NCBI RefSeq assembly: GCF_907164915.1
Contig: NC_061865.1
Coordinates: forward strand, 49,759,363 to 49,823,362
From: Impatiens glandulifera
Taxonomy: Eukaryota; Streptophyta; Magnoliopsida; Ericales; Balsaminaceae
Length of the DNA stretch: 64,000 nucleotides
Direction: 5' to 3'
Part shown: positions 1-11,600 of the stretch, in pieces
Layout of the letters: the number at the start of each line of letters is the position of its first letter
Numbering within the stretch: the first letter of the stretch is position 1
The notes under the pieces: generated by a model
Told to the model about the DNA's origin: nothing
Database searches by the model: none
Seen by the model: only the letters and a program-made list of their open reading frames with translations
Position numbers and translations under genes: made by a program

Positions 1-600
1 ATATAGAAAAAAAATTATTATATATAATATGGAGAGATAAAATATTAACATATTATATGAAAAAATATATAATTTTCTAATATATAATAAATTAATTAAA
101 ATTTTAGAACTAAAAAATAGAGGATATACAATTACATAAGTTGCATTACCCTTCTTCGAGAGACATGATAGTTCATAATATAAATCGGTCAATATATGAT
201 CTATTACAACTTTGTTATGGTTTTTCGTTTTATTATTATTTTATTATTTTTATTAAAAAAATTTAAAATTTCTATTTTTAAAATAAATTTATTATGCTTG
301 AACCGAATAATATTATTAAATTTATTAATATATTATTAAAAAAATTAAAATATTATTTCATCCAAATAATACTCAATATAACAAAATATTTAAGTAAATT
401 ATAAAAAAAAATTGCCTTGATTTATTTACTTTGATAAAATAACAATTTTTTTCCTTAAACAAAACAAAATAATTAACACAAAAGAAATAGTGTAGGGTTC
501 ATCAAAAAAAATAAAAAGAAGAAGAAGAAGGTAATAGCAGCAAGACAAGAAACTAGTAGACTTGAAGCAGCGGCAGATTGCTGGTTTCAGGTTAACGATC
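1..600. other. AT-rich upstream region of TIM21, no gene seen
   Basis: The stretch is very AT-rich with homopolymer runs and no open frame of note. A purine-rich GAA run near 515-530 and a pyrimidine-rich stretch near 620-632 lie just before the TIM21 start and are probably its promoter or leader. I see no transposon ends here. Confidence 0.5.
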
Positions 601-662
601 ATCAATTCCTCATATCATTATTCTCTCTCACTCAATCCGCATTTTTATTGAACTTCATCGAG

Positions 663-2493
663 ATGTTACGAAGATGCAGCGACAAAACTGCGGCGTATCT
701 TTTCAGGGTTAGTAATACCCAGAAGAAATTCAACATCAGAGGACAGGAAGATTCTTCCTTTTTCATCCCAAGGATCCATTCAAACGTTTCTGCTGCAGTG
801 CATCCAGCGAAAATTTCTATTGAAACAAGTTTATCAACTAAGACCAAGGTATGACCCAACACTGCATTAGACTCTTATTTCATGGTTTATGCAATCTTGT
901 TTCATGATTATGCTTTTTATAATTGTGGGTACCAAACGAAAACCTTGTATGTTCAAGATTTTTCACAAGGTTTATGTTGAATGACTAATGACCTAAAGAT
1001 TTTGAATTTGTCTTGTGCTGCCAAGCTCCTTTGATTGTTTTTTTCTTTTCCATTTGGAGTGATGATAATGATGAAAAAAACTTGGGATACTTGTATCTTA
1101 TAATGGTTGTGTTCTCTCTTTGTGTGAGTGTTTTCCTCTTCAATTGACATTTTCCTTTGGCATTCATTAAGGGCTTGCTTGGAGGGAAGCAGATTAGAGA
1201 ATCTATAACGCGTTTGCAGTTATCATCCCAGATATGTAGAAATCGTGTGGCCGACATCAGTTATCCCTTGTCTTTTAGAACCTTTGCATCACAGGCTTCT
1301 GGAAAACAGAGAAGAGATCCATCGCAGGTTTGTAACTTTGATCTGAGAATTGTTATTTATTGGCGTTATTATTAAGTCAATTTGGGTATGTTTTCTATAA
1401 ATTTCTTTCCGTGGATCTAATAGAGATCATTGATACCAATAAACAATGTATTTAAGGATGTCTGATGTTGATGGTTCTTTTGACCTAAACAAACTTTCTG
1501 GTTTAACATATTTTGTATGAATTGTTGATATTATTGGCGACTTATGTATTTCTGCTTCAGATTTTGTCAAAAGTGGTTTAATTGCTTGATCGCTTTATTA
1601 TACAAATTAGTTTCTGACCTTTGGAGAACAAATCTTAAGATTGTATAACTAATTGGAGGGATCATTCTAATCACTGAACCATATCTTTAAGATTAAAACC
1701 AGTAATCACTTGTGTGATGGAAAATGGTCAGAAACTATTAATGAAAATAAATGATGATAATTTGTTATGAGCTGTATGCAACATAAGAAAACAAACAAAA
1801 AATTAGAGCAGTATCCAAGTGAGTGCCACTAATAAATTAGATAACGATAAGTGGCTTAATGAGAACAAATGAGCCTTTGTGTTTAAATTGTCAACTAAGT
1901 TTTTATTATGTCCTTCAATTGTCAGACTAAGAAAGAAGTTTCAAAAGTTGAGGATCCCTTTGATGCCCCTACATACCATATCCCTGAAAAACCTGTGTCA
2001 TTCACTGAGGGAGCTTCTTACAGCCTTATTATTCTAGCTGGGCTGGGAGTAGCTGCCGCTGCAGGATATGCTGTTTTCAAGGAGCTAATATTTCAACCCA
2101 AAGAGTGTGTCCCTATAACAGTTAGACTTCCAGAACTTTCTTCTTTTTTATTAATTCTGATTCCGAAATTTTTGTAGGTACAAAATATTTGACAAGGCTC
2201 TGGAAAGGATACAAAATGATAGTCAGGTATGTTGAATCTAGATTTTTCTCATAACTAGCTTCTAATTTATGGTGACAGTTTTGCATAAAGCATGAGGAGA
2301 TGTTAATATCTTTTGCTAAATCAATCTCTCCAGAAATCTGGGGATAACTTGTAGCGGTATGGAGAGTGTCCATCTATTTATTTCTCATTGAGCCTATTTG
2401 GAAACTAGTATTGTGCCTCAATATCTGTCACAATCACTATCTTAGTGGAAAATCTCAAAATTAAAATGTGATCTTTTTTTTGTTTGGTATAAG

Positions 2494-2559
<66 letters not shown>

Positions 2560-4257
2560 TAATTTGTGTTGCTTCATTTGAATTTTTTTGATCATGATTC
2601 AAATTGTAGTATAATTTTTTGCATCATTTGGTATAGAGATTTGTTTCTCCATAGATGATCAGTTTACTTTTAAATTATTGTGAATTTTGACAAAGATAAC
2701 AGATATAGAATTTTCAGATGATGATCGACATGAAAGAAAATTGATAACAAAACAGCCCATTACGCTGATAACAATTACGGACTGTATACAGGATCTTCTA
2801 TTTTAATGCAGTCGCCATTGTTACTAGATTTAATTGGGTTTCCTTTTCTGGCATCAGGTGAGGGTTAGAATTGGTCATCCTATAACAGGCTATGGCCAGG
2901 AAAGCAGAAATCGTGCAGCTCGTCAAAGAATCCCAAATAAAATATGGACCGATGAAGAAGGCGTTGAACATGTTGAGGTAACTTTGTATCCTTAAACTCA
3001 TATGCTGGTTATCATTGTGGATAATTGAAGCAGATTGTTTCTTATTTTTTTTATGTAAACTATAAGTTTGTATTAGTAAGTTGCCACAATTGAGAATTGT
3101 TGTCATAGCATGAATGAGATTTCTTACAATACAAGCAAGGATAAAGTAAAAGAACGGGAAGAAGAGAATATGGTAGTTTTCCGAGATAACCTTGAGGATA
3201 AATGTTGATCATCCCCGATTTAGACTTCACCTCCATAGATTTGAGCCAAAATGATTTGACATAAACATTTTTTTTACAAAAACCATAAAAGTTGCACATC
3301 AACTTGATTTAAAGTTGAGATTTTTCTTGTATTTTTATTAAAGTCTATATTCTATGTATCATCTCATGGTGACTGTCATATTTGCTATTCTGGATATCAG
3401 CAAATGTAGTGGCTGTTCATCTTTGTGGTATCGAATAATAGTATTTAATTGCGATGATTTTTATTCATGGGTCATACCCTTTAAATACATGATGAGTCTT
3501 TTTTAAACTGATATGTTGTCACAATCTAATGTTTTATGTCATAATCAAGATCTCATGGACAATTGCCAAAGTTAAAATTGAAAGTGTTTTTTTTATCGAC
3601 GGTATATGATTTTTTATTGATGCAGATTAGTTTCTAGTTAATGATGCAAACTATTTTGTGCTTTTATAATTCAATTGACATAAAATTTCTTTTTTGGATA
3701 ATGATCAAAATTATAGTTGGATTTTTAACTTCATTTGGTTTGAGATTTTTGGATCATGATACATATTTTCTTTTTGTAGATTATTGTATATTTGACAAAC
3801 GTATATTTTCTGGATCATTTGGATGGAATATGCATACCTAAACAGCCCAAGTCCCAACAATTCTAGGATAAATTACCCTTTCCTATAGTAATGGGATAAT
3901 TATCTTTTGAACTTAGATATAAAGATTAACAGTATAATTATCCTTGACATTAAATATTAAATTAATCCTAATATCTCTAATTTACGCGTGATATACTTCA
4001 ACATCTTTCAATAAATATTTCATATAGTTTATCTGAAATTTGGGTAATGATCATTGTATAATGTCAGAGTTCCCATAATTTGATTACTAATTGCGCAGGT
4101 GAATTTCTACATCCGTGGCCCTAGCGGAGCTGGAAAAGTCTATACGGAAATGTTCAAAGACAAAGCCGACAAACAATGGAAGTTCACATTTTTGGTGGTC
4201 GAAATCACTTCACCTTCTCGTGCACAGTTAATGCTCGAGTCTTACATGCCTGCTTAA
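663..4257 (+). CDS. TIM21: TIM21, mitochondrial inner membrane translocase subunit
   Basis: TIM21 is a subunit of the TIM23 presequence translocase. It has one membrane span and an intermembrane-space domain that contacts the outer-membrane TOM complex. Six exons join in phase: 663-848, 1172-1327, 1926-2104, 2178-2226, 2858-2977 and 4099-4257, giving 282 residues. The first ATG in frame is at 663. Residues 1-114 are basic and Ser-rich, as expected for a mitochondrial presequence; the motif FRTFASQAS near 100 looks like a processing region. One hydrophobic span lies at about 147-165 ([19 protein letters not shown]). The C-terminal half carries family-typical stretches: [45 protein letters not shown] and [10 protein letters not shown]. 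All introns are GT-AG. An AATAAA overlaps the stop codon. Exon 1 resembles exon 1 of the next gene. The identification rests on recalled family motifs; exon joins are inferred from splice sites and phase. Confidence 0.92.
2392..2759 (-). repeat. dispersed repeat family R59, copy 1 (TIM21 intron 4)
   Basis: This copy starts with GAGCCTATTTGGAAACTA and ends near AAAACAGCCC, so both ends resemble G(A/G)GC(C/T)TxTTTGG in inverted orientation. Inside are the recurring words GATCATGATT and CTTCATTTG. The same ends and words recur at about 3520-3850, 8750-9043, 11320-11592, 38020-38390 and 46921-47565. It has the size and layout of a non-autonomous DNA element, but no reliable target duplication was found. 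Confidence 0.55.
2494..2552. repeat. (TA)n microsatellite
   Basis: About 29 uninterrupted TA dinucleotides sit inside repeat copy 1 in intron 4 of TIM21. Confidence 0.95.
3520..3850 (-). repeat. dispersed repeat family R59, copy 2 (TIM21 intron 5)
   Basis: The words CACAATCTAATG, GACAATTGCCAAAGTTAAAATTG, TTTGGTTTGAGATTTTTGG and a terminal CATACCTAAACAGCCC match the other copies of this family. Boundaries are approximate. The copy lies entirely within TIM21 intron 5. Confidence 0.45.
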
Positions 4258-5613
4258 TAAACTTACGCTTGTGACATGCCTGAAATTGTTTGACATGGTT
4301 GAGTTTAAGCCCATAAAAACTGGGTATATTGATTAATAACTTCCACCCTATGACAAGGCACTAAATTGATTTTATTTATTTTTACTACGAATTCCTTTGG
4401 TTATTAACTTAAATGGATTCCCTTTTGATAAAGGGAGGGGGAGAGGTTATGTTCATGGTTTCACTAGTTTTGTTTTTTGAAGATCAATGGTCAAACTGTT
4501 CTTCTGTATTTTTAATATTTTTACCATTTTTTCTATTTTAAGTTTTGGAAGTTACTTTTGTAACTATTTCTATTATTTATTAATGGTTTTGATTTACTTT
4601 ACAATTGCATCAATCTTGGTATTCAATGTGACTCTGTCCATGCTAAAATTGCTAGTTCAAGTGTACAACTTTAAGTTTAGATGCACTTTTAATGGCCAAC
4701 AACAACTTGGTAAGGCAGGCCTCAAAGGATATATATATAGAAACATATAGAAATTATTCAATCTTGTAAAAATAGGTTATGACAGAAGGAATTTTAAAGA
4801 GAATGCGTGACAAGGATGAGCAAACTCGAATTATGTGTCGAGAACTGATCACTCGAATTATGTGTTGAGAACCGATCATTGAGAGATTTAGTGCTCACGA
4901 ATATTATGTGTGTCGATAACCAATTAGACCGCATGAATTTTTGAATCACTGCAAACCTAAATAAATAAATAAAATCTAATATATTTTTATATCATATGAT
5001 ATATGAAAAACTCTTATTATTATGAAAAAATAAACATAAAATTTAATATATAGAAAGTATATCTAAATATATTTATGGTGTTATACTTTTTAAAACTTTA
5101 AGAGCGTTAAAAAGTCGGTGCAGGAATACAAATATCATCCCATTTCACGTTATTCTTGGTTTATTATTAGTCAAATCGGAAAAGTTTATTTGAACCGGAA
5201 CAATTTGTATCGAAACCCCGTAGAACATATTATAATTGTCTATCTTTAGTCGGGATATTTTACTGAAGTTAATAATCGTCTAAGACAAATCAACATTAAA
5301 ATCTTTATTAATTAGTCTTAAAAACCACCCTTACAAAAAATAAAAGATTGAAAAAACAAGTTTTAATTATTAACTTATTAGAAAATGTCAAATGTTACGA
5401 AACAATTAAAACTTATTATGACCTTAATAAGGATACAAAGAACTACCTTTTATCAAACAACCCCTAGGTTCTTCCAATTGGCAAACAAATAGAAGAAAAA
5501 AAGAAGAAAGCTGAGGTTTTTTTCATTACTCAAGTATCTGATCATCGTCATCACCATCACTTGATTCTCTTCCTGTGAGCCTGACCTTGTATTTGGCTCA
5601 AACTTCGGTCGTG
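4258..5613. other. TIM21-CBP3 intergenic region
   Basis: This is AT-rich sequence without a credible gene. At about 4815-4910 there is a short imperfect direct repeat built on ACTCGAATTATGTGT followed by GAGAAC. The last 100 bases before 5614 are pyrimidine- and purine-rich and are probably the CBP3 promoter and leader. Confidence 0.5.
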
Positions 5614-8600
5614 ATGTTGCGAAAATGCGGCGTAAGCGCTGCGGCGCACTTGTATAGGAGGAGTATACAGAAGAACTTATACATCGGGAGAGAGGAAAGT
5701 TTATACTCCATTTTCAGCTGTCGAAGCCATTCAAATGTTGCTGCTGCTGCTGCAGTGCATCCCACCACTCATTCTCACGAAACAAGTTCATCAACCAAGA
5801 CGGAGGTAAGCTATTGACTTCGAATTAGGGATCCAAATATGGCATGGTTGTTCCGTTTATATGGGTCCTTGCCTTTTGTATTTACTATCATGGATTTGGG
5901 TTGCGCATGTATTAGAATCTGATTGCTGGATCTATCTAAAAATCGAAGCTTGGGGTCATAACAATTATCAATTAGGCCACTTCTCGTTATTGTGATTCTC
6001 TTTCTTTTGATTGGCTAGAGATTAGAGTTGACATACTCTTAATCCTAACGCAGGGTTTTGACCATTCATCTATAAAAGAAAACTTTACAACGGCTATAAA
6101 ATCTTCTATAATTTGTTACAATGACTATTTATCTAATCACATCTTCTCTAGTTATTGTTTGGTTGTGTTGATGTGTACTTGCATTGGAAAGTGAAAGAGG
6201 GTCAGGAATTGAAACTAATATATGTGTTGATTGAATCGTTCATGTGGATAGGATATGTACAATGCTACATTCTATCAATTTTTTGGTGTTTTAAAACTTG
6301 TATGCTGTCTTTGGACAGGTGAATTTGAATAAGATGTTCTGGGCTAAACCCTGCTCATTAGCATTGAGCTCAGACTCCCCCTTTAGAGTTGATGATCCAA
6401 AGTATGAGGGATTTAAACATACTGTTATGAAGCTTCTGCTGTTCTATAGTAAACAAAGCAGGTCCATTCGGGGAGCAAACGTGGTTTACCAACGTATCAT
6501 TTCTCAAATTGATAAGCCTGCAATCTATGATGGTATGTTTCTCTCTCTCTCTCTCTGTACTGGTTCCCAATATAATCCTTAGGCTTACAGTTTTTCCATC
6601 ATAGTTATGTATTACAAGTTCATGCTGTAATATAGATTATAGATATCTTTAAGGCTACGTTTGGATGTGTATAATTGTAGTTAGAATTATAATCCCAATT
6701 TTATGAGAACAATTCAATTCTTATGTTTGCATAAATCAAAGAATTGCAATTCCAAAGTGGGAATAATGTAATTGAAACTTAAAAATTCATCTATATTCAA
6801 TTCCATTGGGAATTGTAAGTACTCCTTGTTTTAATTCATTGAACAAGTAAAGGTTTGGGACTTGGAGCCCCATTCCCATTTTCATTTCCAATTCTAGTTC
6901 CGCATGAGCCTATCATAGCCTAAGGTTTTATGCATAAATATTTATAACTGATGGTTTCTAGTAGTTTGAGCCTTGATAGAAGCTATAGTTTGAAGCCTGT
7001 ATGCTGATTTTGGTGCGTAGCCAATCTTGTTCAGGTGAAAAAGATTGAAAAAAATCAATTACTAAGACCACTTTGCAATTTAAGGCAACTCAGTCTATGT
7101 GAAGAATCTTCATGTGGTTGAATTCTCTCTGATTACTTATTTGGTTTTGTTAGAAAATGGTGGAGAAGAGAAGCTACTTAATTGATTTTAGGAAGCAACT
7201 AACCCATATGAAAACACTTCGTTCTATTGTTGGAGAGAAATTTGATACCTTGCCATGTGTGTAATTGATTTTAGAATATATTACTGGCTGCTTTGCTCTA
7301 AATCATGCTCTAAATATAGGTTTAGATTTATAAATTAGGTTTTGAATCCACCAGTATAATTATATTTCTTCTGGGATGCCATTTATGTAACACTCTAAAT
7401 TAGGTCTTCAGCTCCCTCATTTTTCAAGCTAAATCTCAAACTTTAATGAAGTATGTTTTCGTTGTAGGACTTTTCATCGATATGGTACAAGACTTTCTCT
7501 TAAGATTATGCATACCATCTAAGGAGTGAAGATTCAATTTCTTAATCTTCTATTATATGGATAAAAGATTTGCTCGTCAATGTGAATGCTAGTTAGGGTC
7601 AAGTTTAAACCATTCAAAGAGAATAACCGTCTAAACGAAACTGAAGTTATAACCGAACTGTCGTTCAACCTCCAATTGACGGTTTTAAGATTTTTTGGAA
7701 AACCAATGCCAATGGTTGAGATGGATTACTCAACCGAACTACTCACACCCCAAGTTCTTCATCTCCACTCCATTTATTTAGGATTTGTTTGATTTTTGGT
7801 TATAATTTTAATCACAATTAAGTGATTGAGACTATTGTTTAATGAGAAATAGAAAAGATTGTAAATAATTTTATTTTGATATTTTTTTCTTATTTGTCCT
7901 TACTTTTTCTCTAAATTAATTTTGATTTAAAATCAACAATTAAAACCAACCAAAGGCCTAACTGACATTAAACCCGACCAACCCAAACCTCCATTCAACT
8001 GGCAACCGACGGTTGAAGATTTTAAAAACTGATGCCAATGGTCGGGCTGGGTATTTCGGTGAAAGAACTGACTCAATGAGTTGTTTTTACACCCCTAATG
8101 CTAGTACAGGAACAATAATTGCCATGTTGTGTTGTTTTTCTATTGAAAAATAGTTGCTAGATTCATTGAAAATGGCTATGGTGCAGAAGATGCAAAGAAA
8201 TTGCCAACTATTTGTCCACAAAAGGCCAATATTTATTCTTCATATTGCTCTTGCTCTTATCATCTACTTTCATTGACAGGAAATAGTAGCATGACAGCCG
8301 ACACATTCTTCTATTTGGTGTTATCATATTTCTATTATTTTGTTGCTAACAAAATGTTGCTACTGCAGTATTTAGCTTGGAGAAGAATTTCAAGACTACA
8401 TTCTCTTTGCTCATACTTCACATGTGGTTTTGTTTGCACCGCTTCAAACAAGAGGGAAAAGAAGGCGTTGAGTTTGGACAGTATCTCTATGAGATATATA
8501 ACCATGATGTGGAGCTAAGAGTTTCGAAGGCTGGGGTTAGTTATTTTCCTCATTTGTTCACTTTTTATGATCCCATATGCTGTGATATTTTGTTTATTGT

Positions 8601-11600
8601 CATTGTGAGATTCACACTAGTTTACTATTTTGTCACTGATAATCTAAGTGGCTAAGCATACCAAACAACTGAATTTAAATTTGTGAATGCTTTACTAGCA
8701 TGCCCTGGTAGGCTGGTATAAATTATTGGAAACAGTACTTGAGTAGAAGGAACTGTTTTGGTATGCAATTATTTTTCTTATGGATAATAATTATGAGAAA
8801 AAAATCAACATTTGTTATGTTTGTAAAAAATCACAATGGTCTAGAAAATAATCTTAATTTGGATCATGTTCCAGAAAAAAATCTCTACGAAACGAAGCCA
8901 AGAATCACACTATAATCTGGATCCTTATCTAAAAACAAATTTTACATCAAACGAAAAAAATTCACTATCAATTTCAAATTTGGCAATTCTTCAATGGGAT
9001 CGTGATTGTGAAAAATATCAGTTTCCAAATAGGCTCATTGATGTTTATATTTGTCTTTACGTGTAAAGGTGAGATGGGTATTCTGTTCTGGCCAGCTCTA
9101 AATGTGCCAACATTGTTACAGTTAAAAATGGAGCTTGGCTGGTGACCTGGGATTCCTATACCTAGGGATGAGCAAACGGGTAAACCCAACCCGTATTGCC
9201 CAACCCATATTCAACCCAAATTAAATTTAATCAACTAATTATCCAACCCATATTATTTATTAATATGGGTTGGGTATGGGCTGGGTTGAGTTGAGTATAG
9301 TTTGGGTAACCCAAACTAAATTTTGGTTTTTAAAATATTTATTACGTTTTTGACTCGTTTAAGATATTTTTGGCCTGTTTAACACATTTTTTACCGTTTA
9401 ACAATTATTTGATTTATTTTTCCCATTTAATATGTTTTTGACTTGATCAACACTTTTTTAACCCGTTTAACAATTATTTAATTTGTTTTGATCCGTTTAA
9501 TACGTCGTTGATCTGTTTAATACGTTTTTGGCCCATTTAACACACTTTTGACACATTTACCATGTTTTGGTTCGTTTAACACGTTTATGAAATGTTTAAT
9601 ACGTTTTTTTATCCGTTGGATATTTTAATTAATAAATTAATCGATGAAATAGTAGGTGGAATGTATAAACAAGGCCTTGATTATGGTAAACTTTATTTAT
9701 TTTTAAAACCAAACTAGATATTAAAGAGATGTGTTATTTATTGTCTATATGCTTTAACAATTGTGATGTGTTTTTTTTATTATATTATTAATAAGTTCTA
9801 AAAAATTAATTTTTTATCCCCACTTGAGAGTGTATGATCCACCGATTGTTTCCCTTTGCTAAGTAATGAGGAGGTCAAATAACAATATAGTGTGTAAGAA
9901 AAGCGTTAATTCTGTAGACTAATTAAATAGAAAGTAATTAAATTTATTTAATTTGGGTAACCCTAACCCAACCCAAATTAAACCCAACCCAAACTCAACC
10001 AAATTAACTTACCCAAATTAATATTTTGGGTTTGGGTCAACCCAATATATGCTCGCCCCTACCTATACCTTGGATGTATGAAGAAAATTTAGTGTCCTAT
10101 TTTCTCTAATACACGTCAAAGCTATCATTTAAAGTTTTGTAATAGCTAAATGTGATATGCTCCACTGAGTATAGGTAAGAGTTTTGAACTTAAGAGGTTG
10201 AGATCTCAAGTCTGATTTTCATTAGAAGCGCCATGCTTGAGCCATGATTGAAGTGGGGTTCATGGCATTAGGATGTTGGGATAGCCTCCTACAGAGATAA
10301 ATACCCTGGTCTAAAAAAATGTGGTGTCCTTTTTGATCCATTACAAATACAGTCAGGATAGTTCATTGGGATTTCCACATCTGCATTGCCTGTTCAAAAT
10401 TTTATCTTCACTATGCTATCCTCGGGCTTACGCTCTCTTACAGTCTTACTGATTCCATTCTTAAGCTCTGGGGTGGTAGTTTGGGGTGGTATGTTTGGGC
10501 AAGATAACTTGAAGAAGCGATCTTAAACTAATTTAAATTAGTCAGACCTCATTTATTGATTTTCTTAAGCTCAAAATATAACATTGGTTGCTATTGCAAT
10601 TTTACCTGAACCAGGTATTTACTCATCTTATGATGTTTTGACAGGTTAATCTGCTTTTGATAACATGGATGAAAGATTTGGAGAAGATTTTCTATGGAAA
10701 TATTGTTGCTTATGATAAAGCAATTGCTCCAGAAGCTAAACAGGATGAGTTGCAAATTGTCTTGTGGAGGTAAGAGGTCACTTAGATCCATGAGCTTGTT
10801 TGATGTAGGATTTTTCAAATAAACCGATTTCCTTTTAAAAAAAAAGTGTTTTTTTTTGTTTAATGTAAAAGTGGATTAAATAACTAAAATGTTAATAAAA
10901 AATAAAGGGTATTTTAGTTGATGAGTTGATTGATAAAGTGATTTATCAAACAAGGCCCATGTCAGGACTCAGATTTCCCCTCTTTCTTCATCACTCCTAA
11001 CATTTTCTTGGACCATATTTTGTTTATCTGAGTCATGTAACATATAGCTTACTGATCAATTATTTACCTTCAGGAATCTAACTAAATATTTTACTGGATG
11101 ATAGTCATTCATTATTTATTAATAACTGGAATCATGATTATTATAAAAAAAAAAATCCTCATTCTTAATAAATTGACGATTGGATTCTTTGGCAGGAATA
11201 TCTTCTCAGATGATGGCTCATCTAAACCAAGTGGTGCAGGACTGCTTGCAGTTCAGGCAAGCTTTTTGACAATGCTTTATTTTATGGAATTATTGATCCT
11301 GTTTGGAAACTGCTATTTCGTCACAATCTTTGTTACAATCTACCACGTTGGAAAATTGCCAAAACTTAAAATTGAAAAGATATTCTTTGGGTGTGATTAT
11401 AATAGTGTTATTTTCTACTTCATTAGGTATGAGATTATTTTCTTGATCATGATCTAGATTATTGTGTGATTTTATGCTTCATTTGGTGTAAATATTTTCT
11501 TTTACATCATGGTCTATATGTGATTTTTTCTGAACATAACAAATATAGATTTTTTTGGATCATAATTGAAGAAATGCATCCCAAAACAGCTCAGCTGCAA

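Noticed and set aside
11098..11457. 119-codon + strand open frame
   Set aside because: It runs across the acceptor and donor of CBP3 exon 5; only 11196-11256 is coding and the rest is intron.
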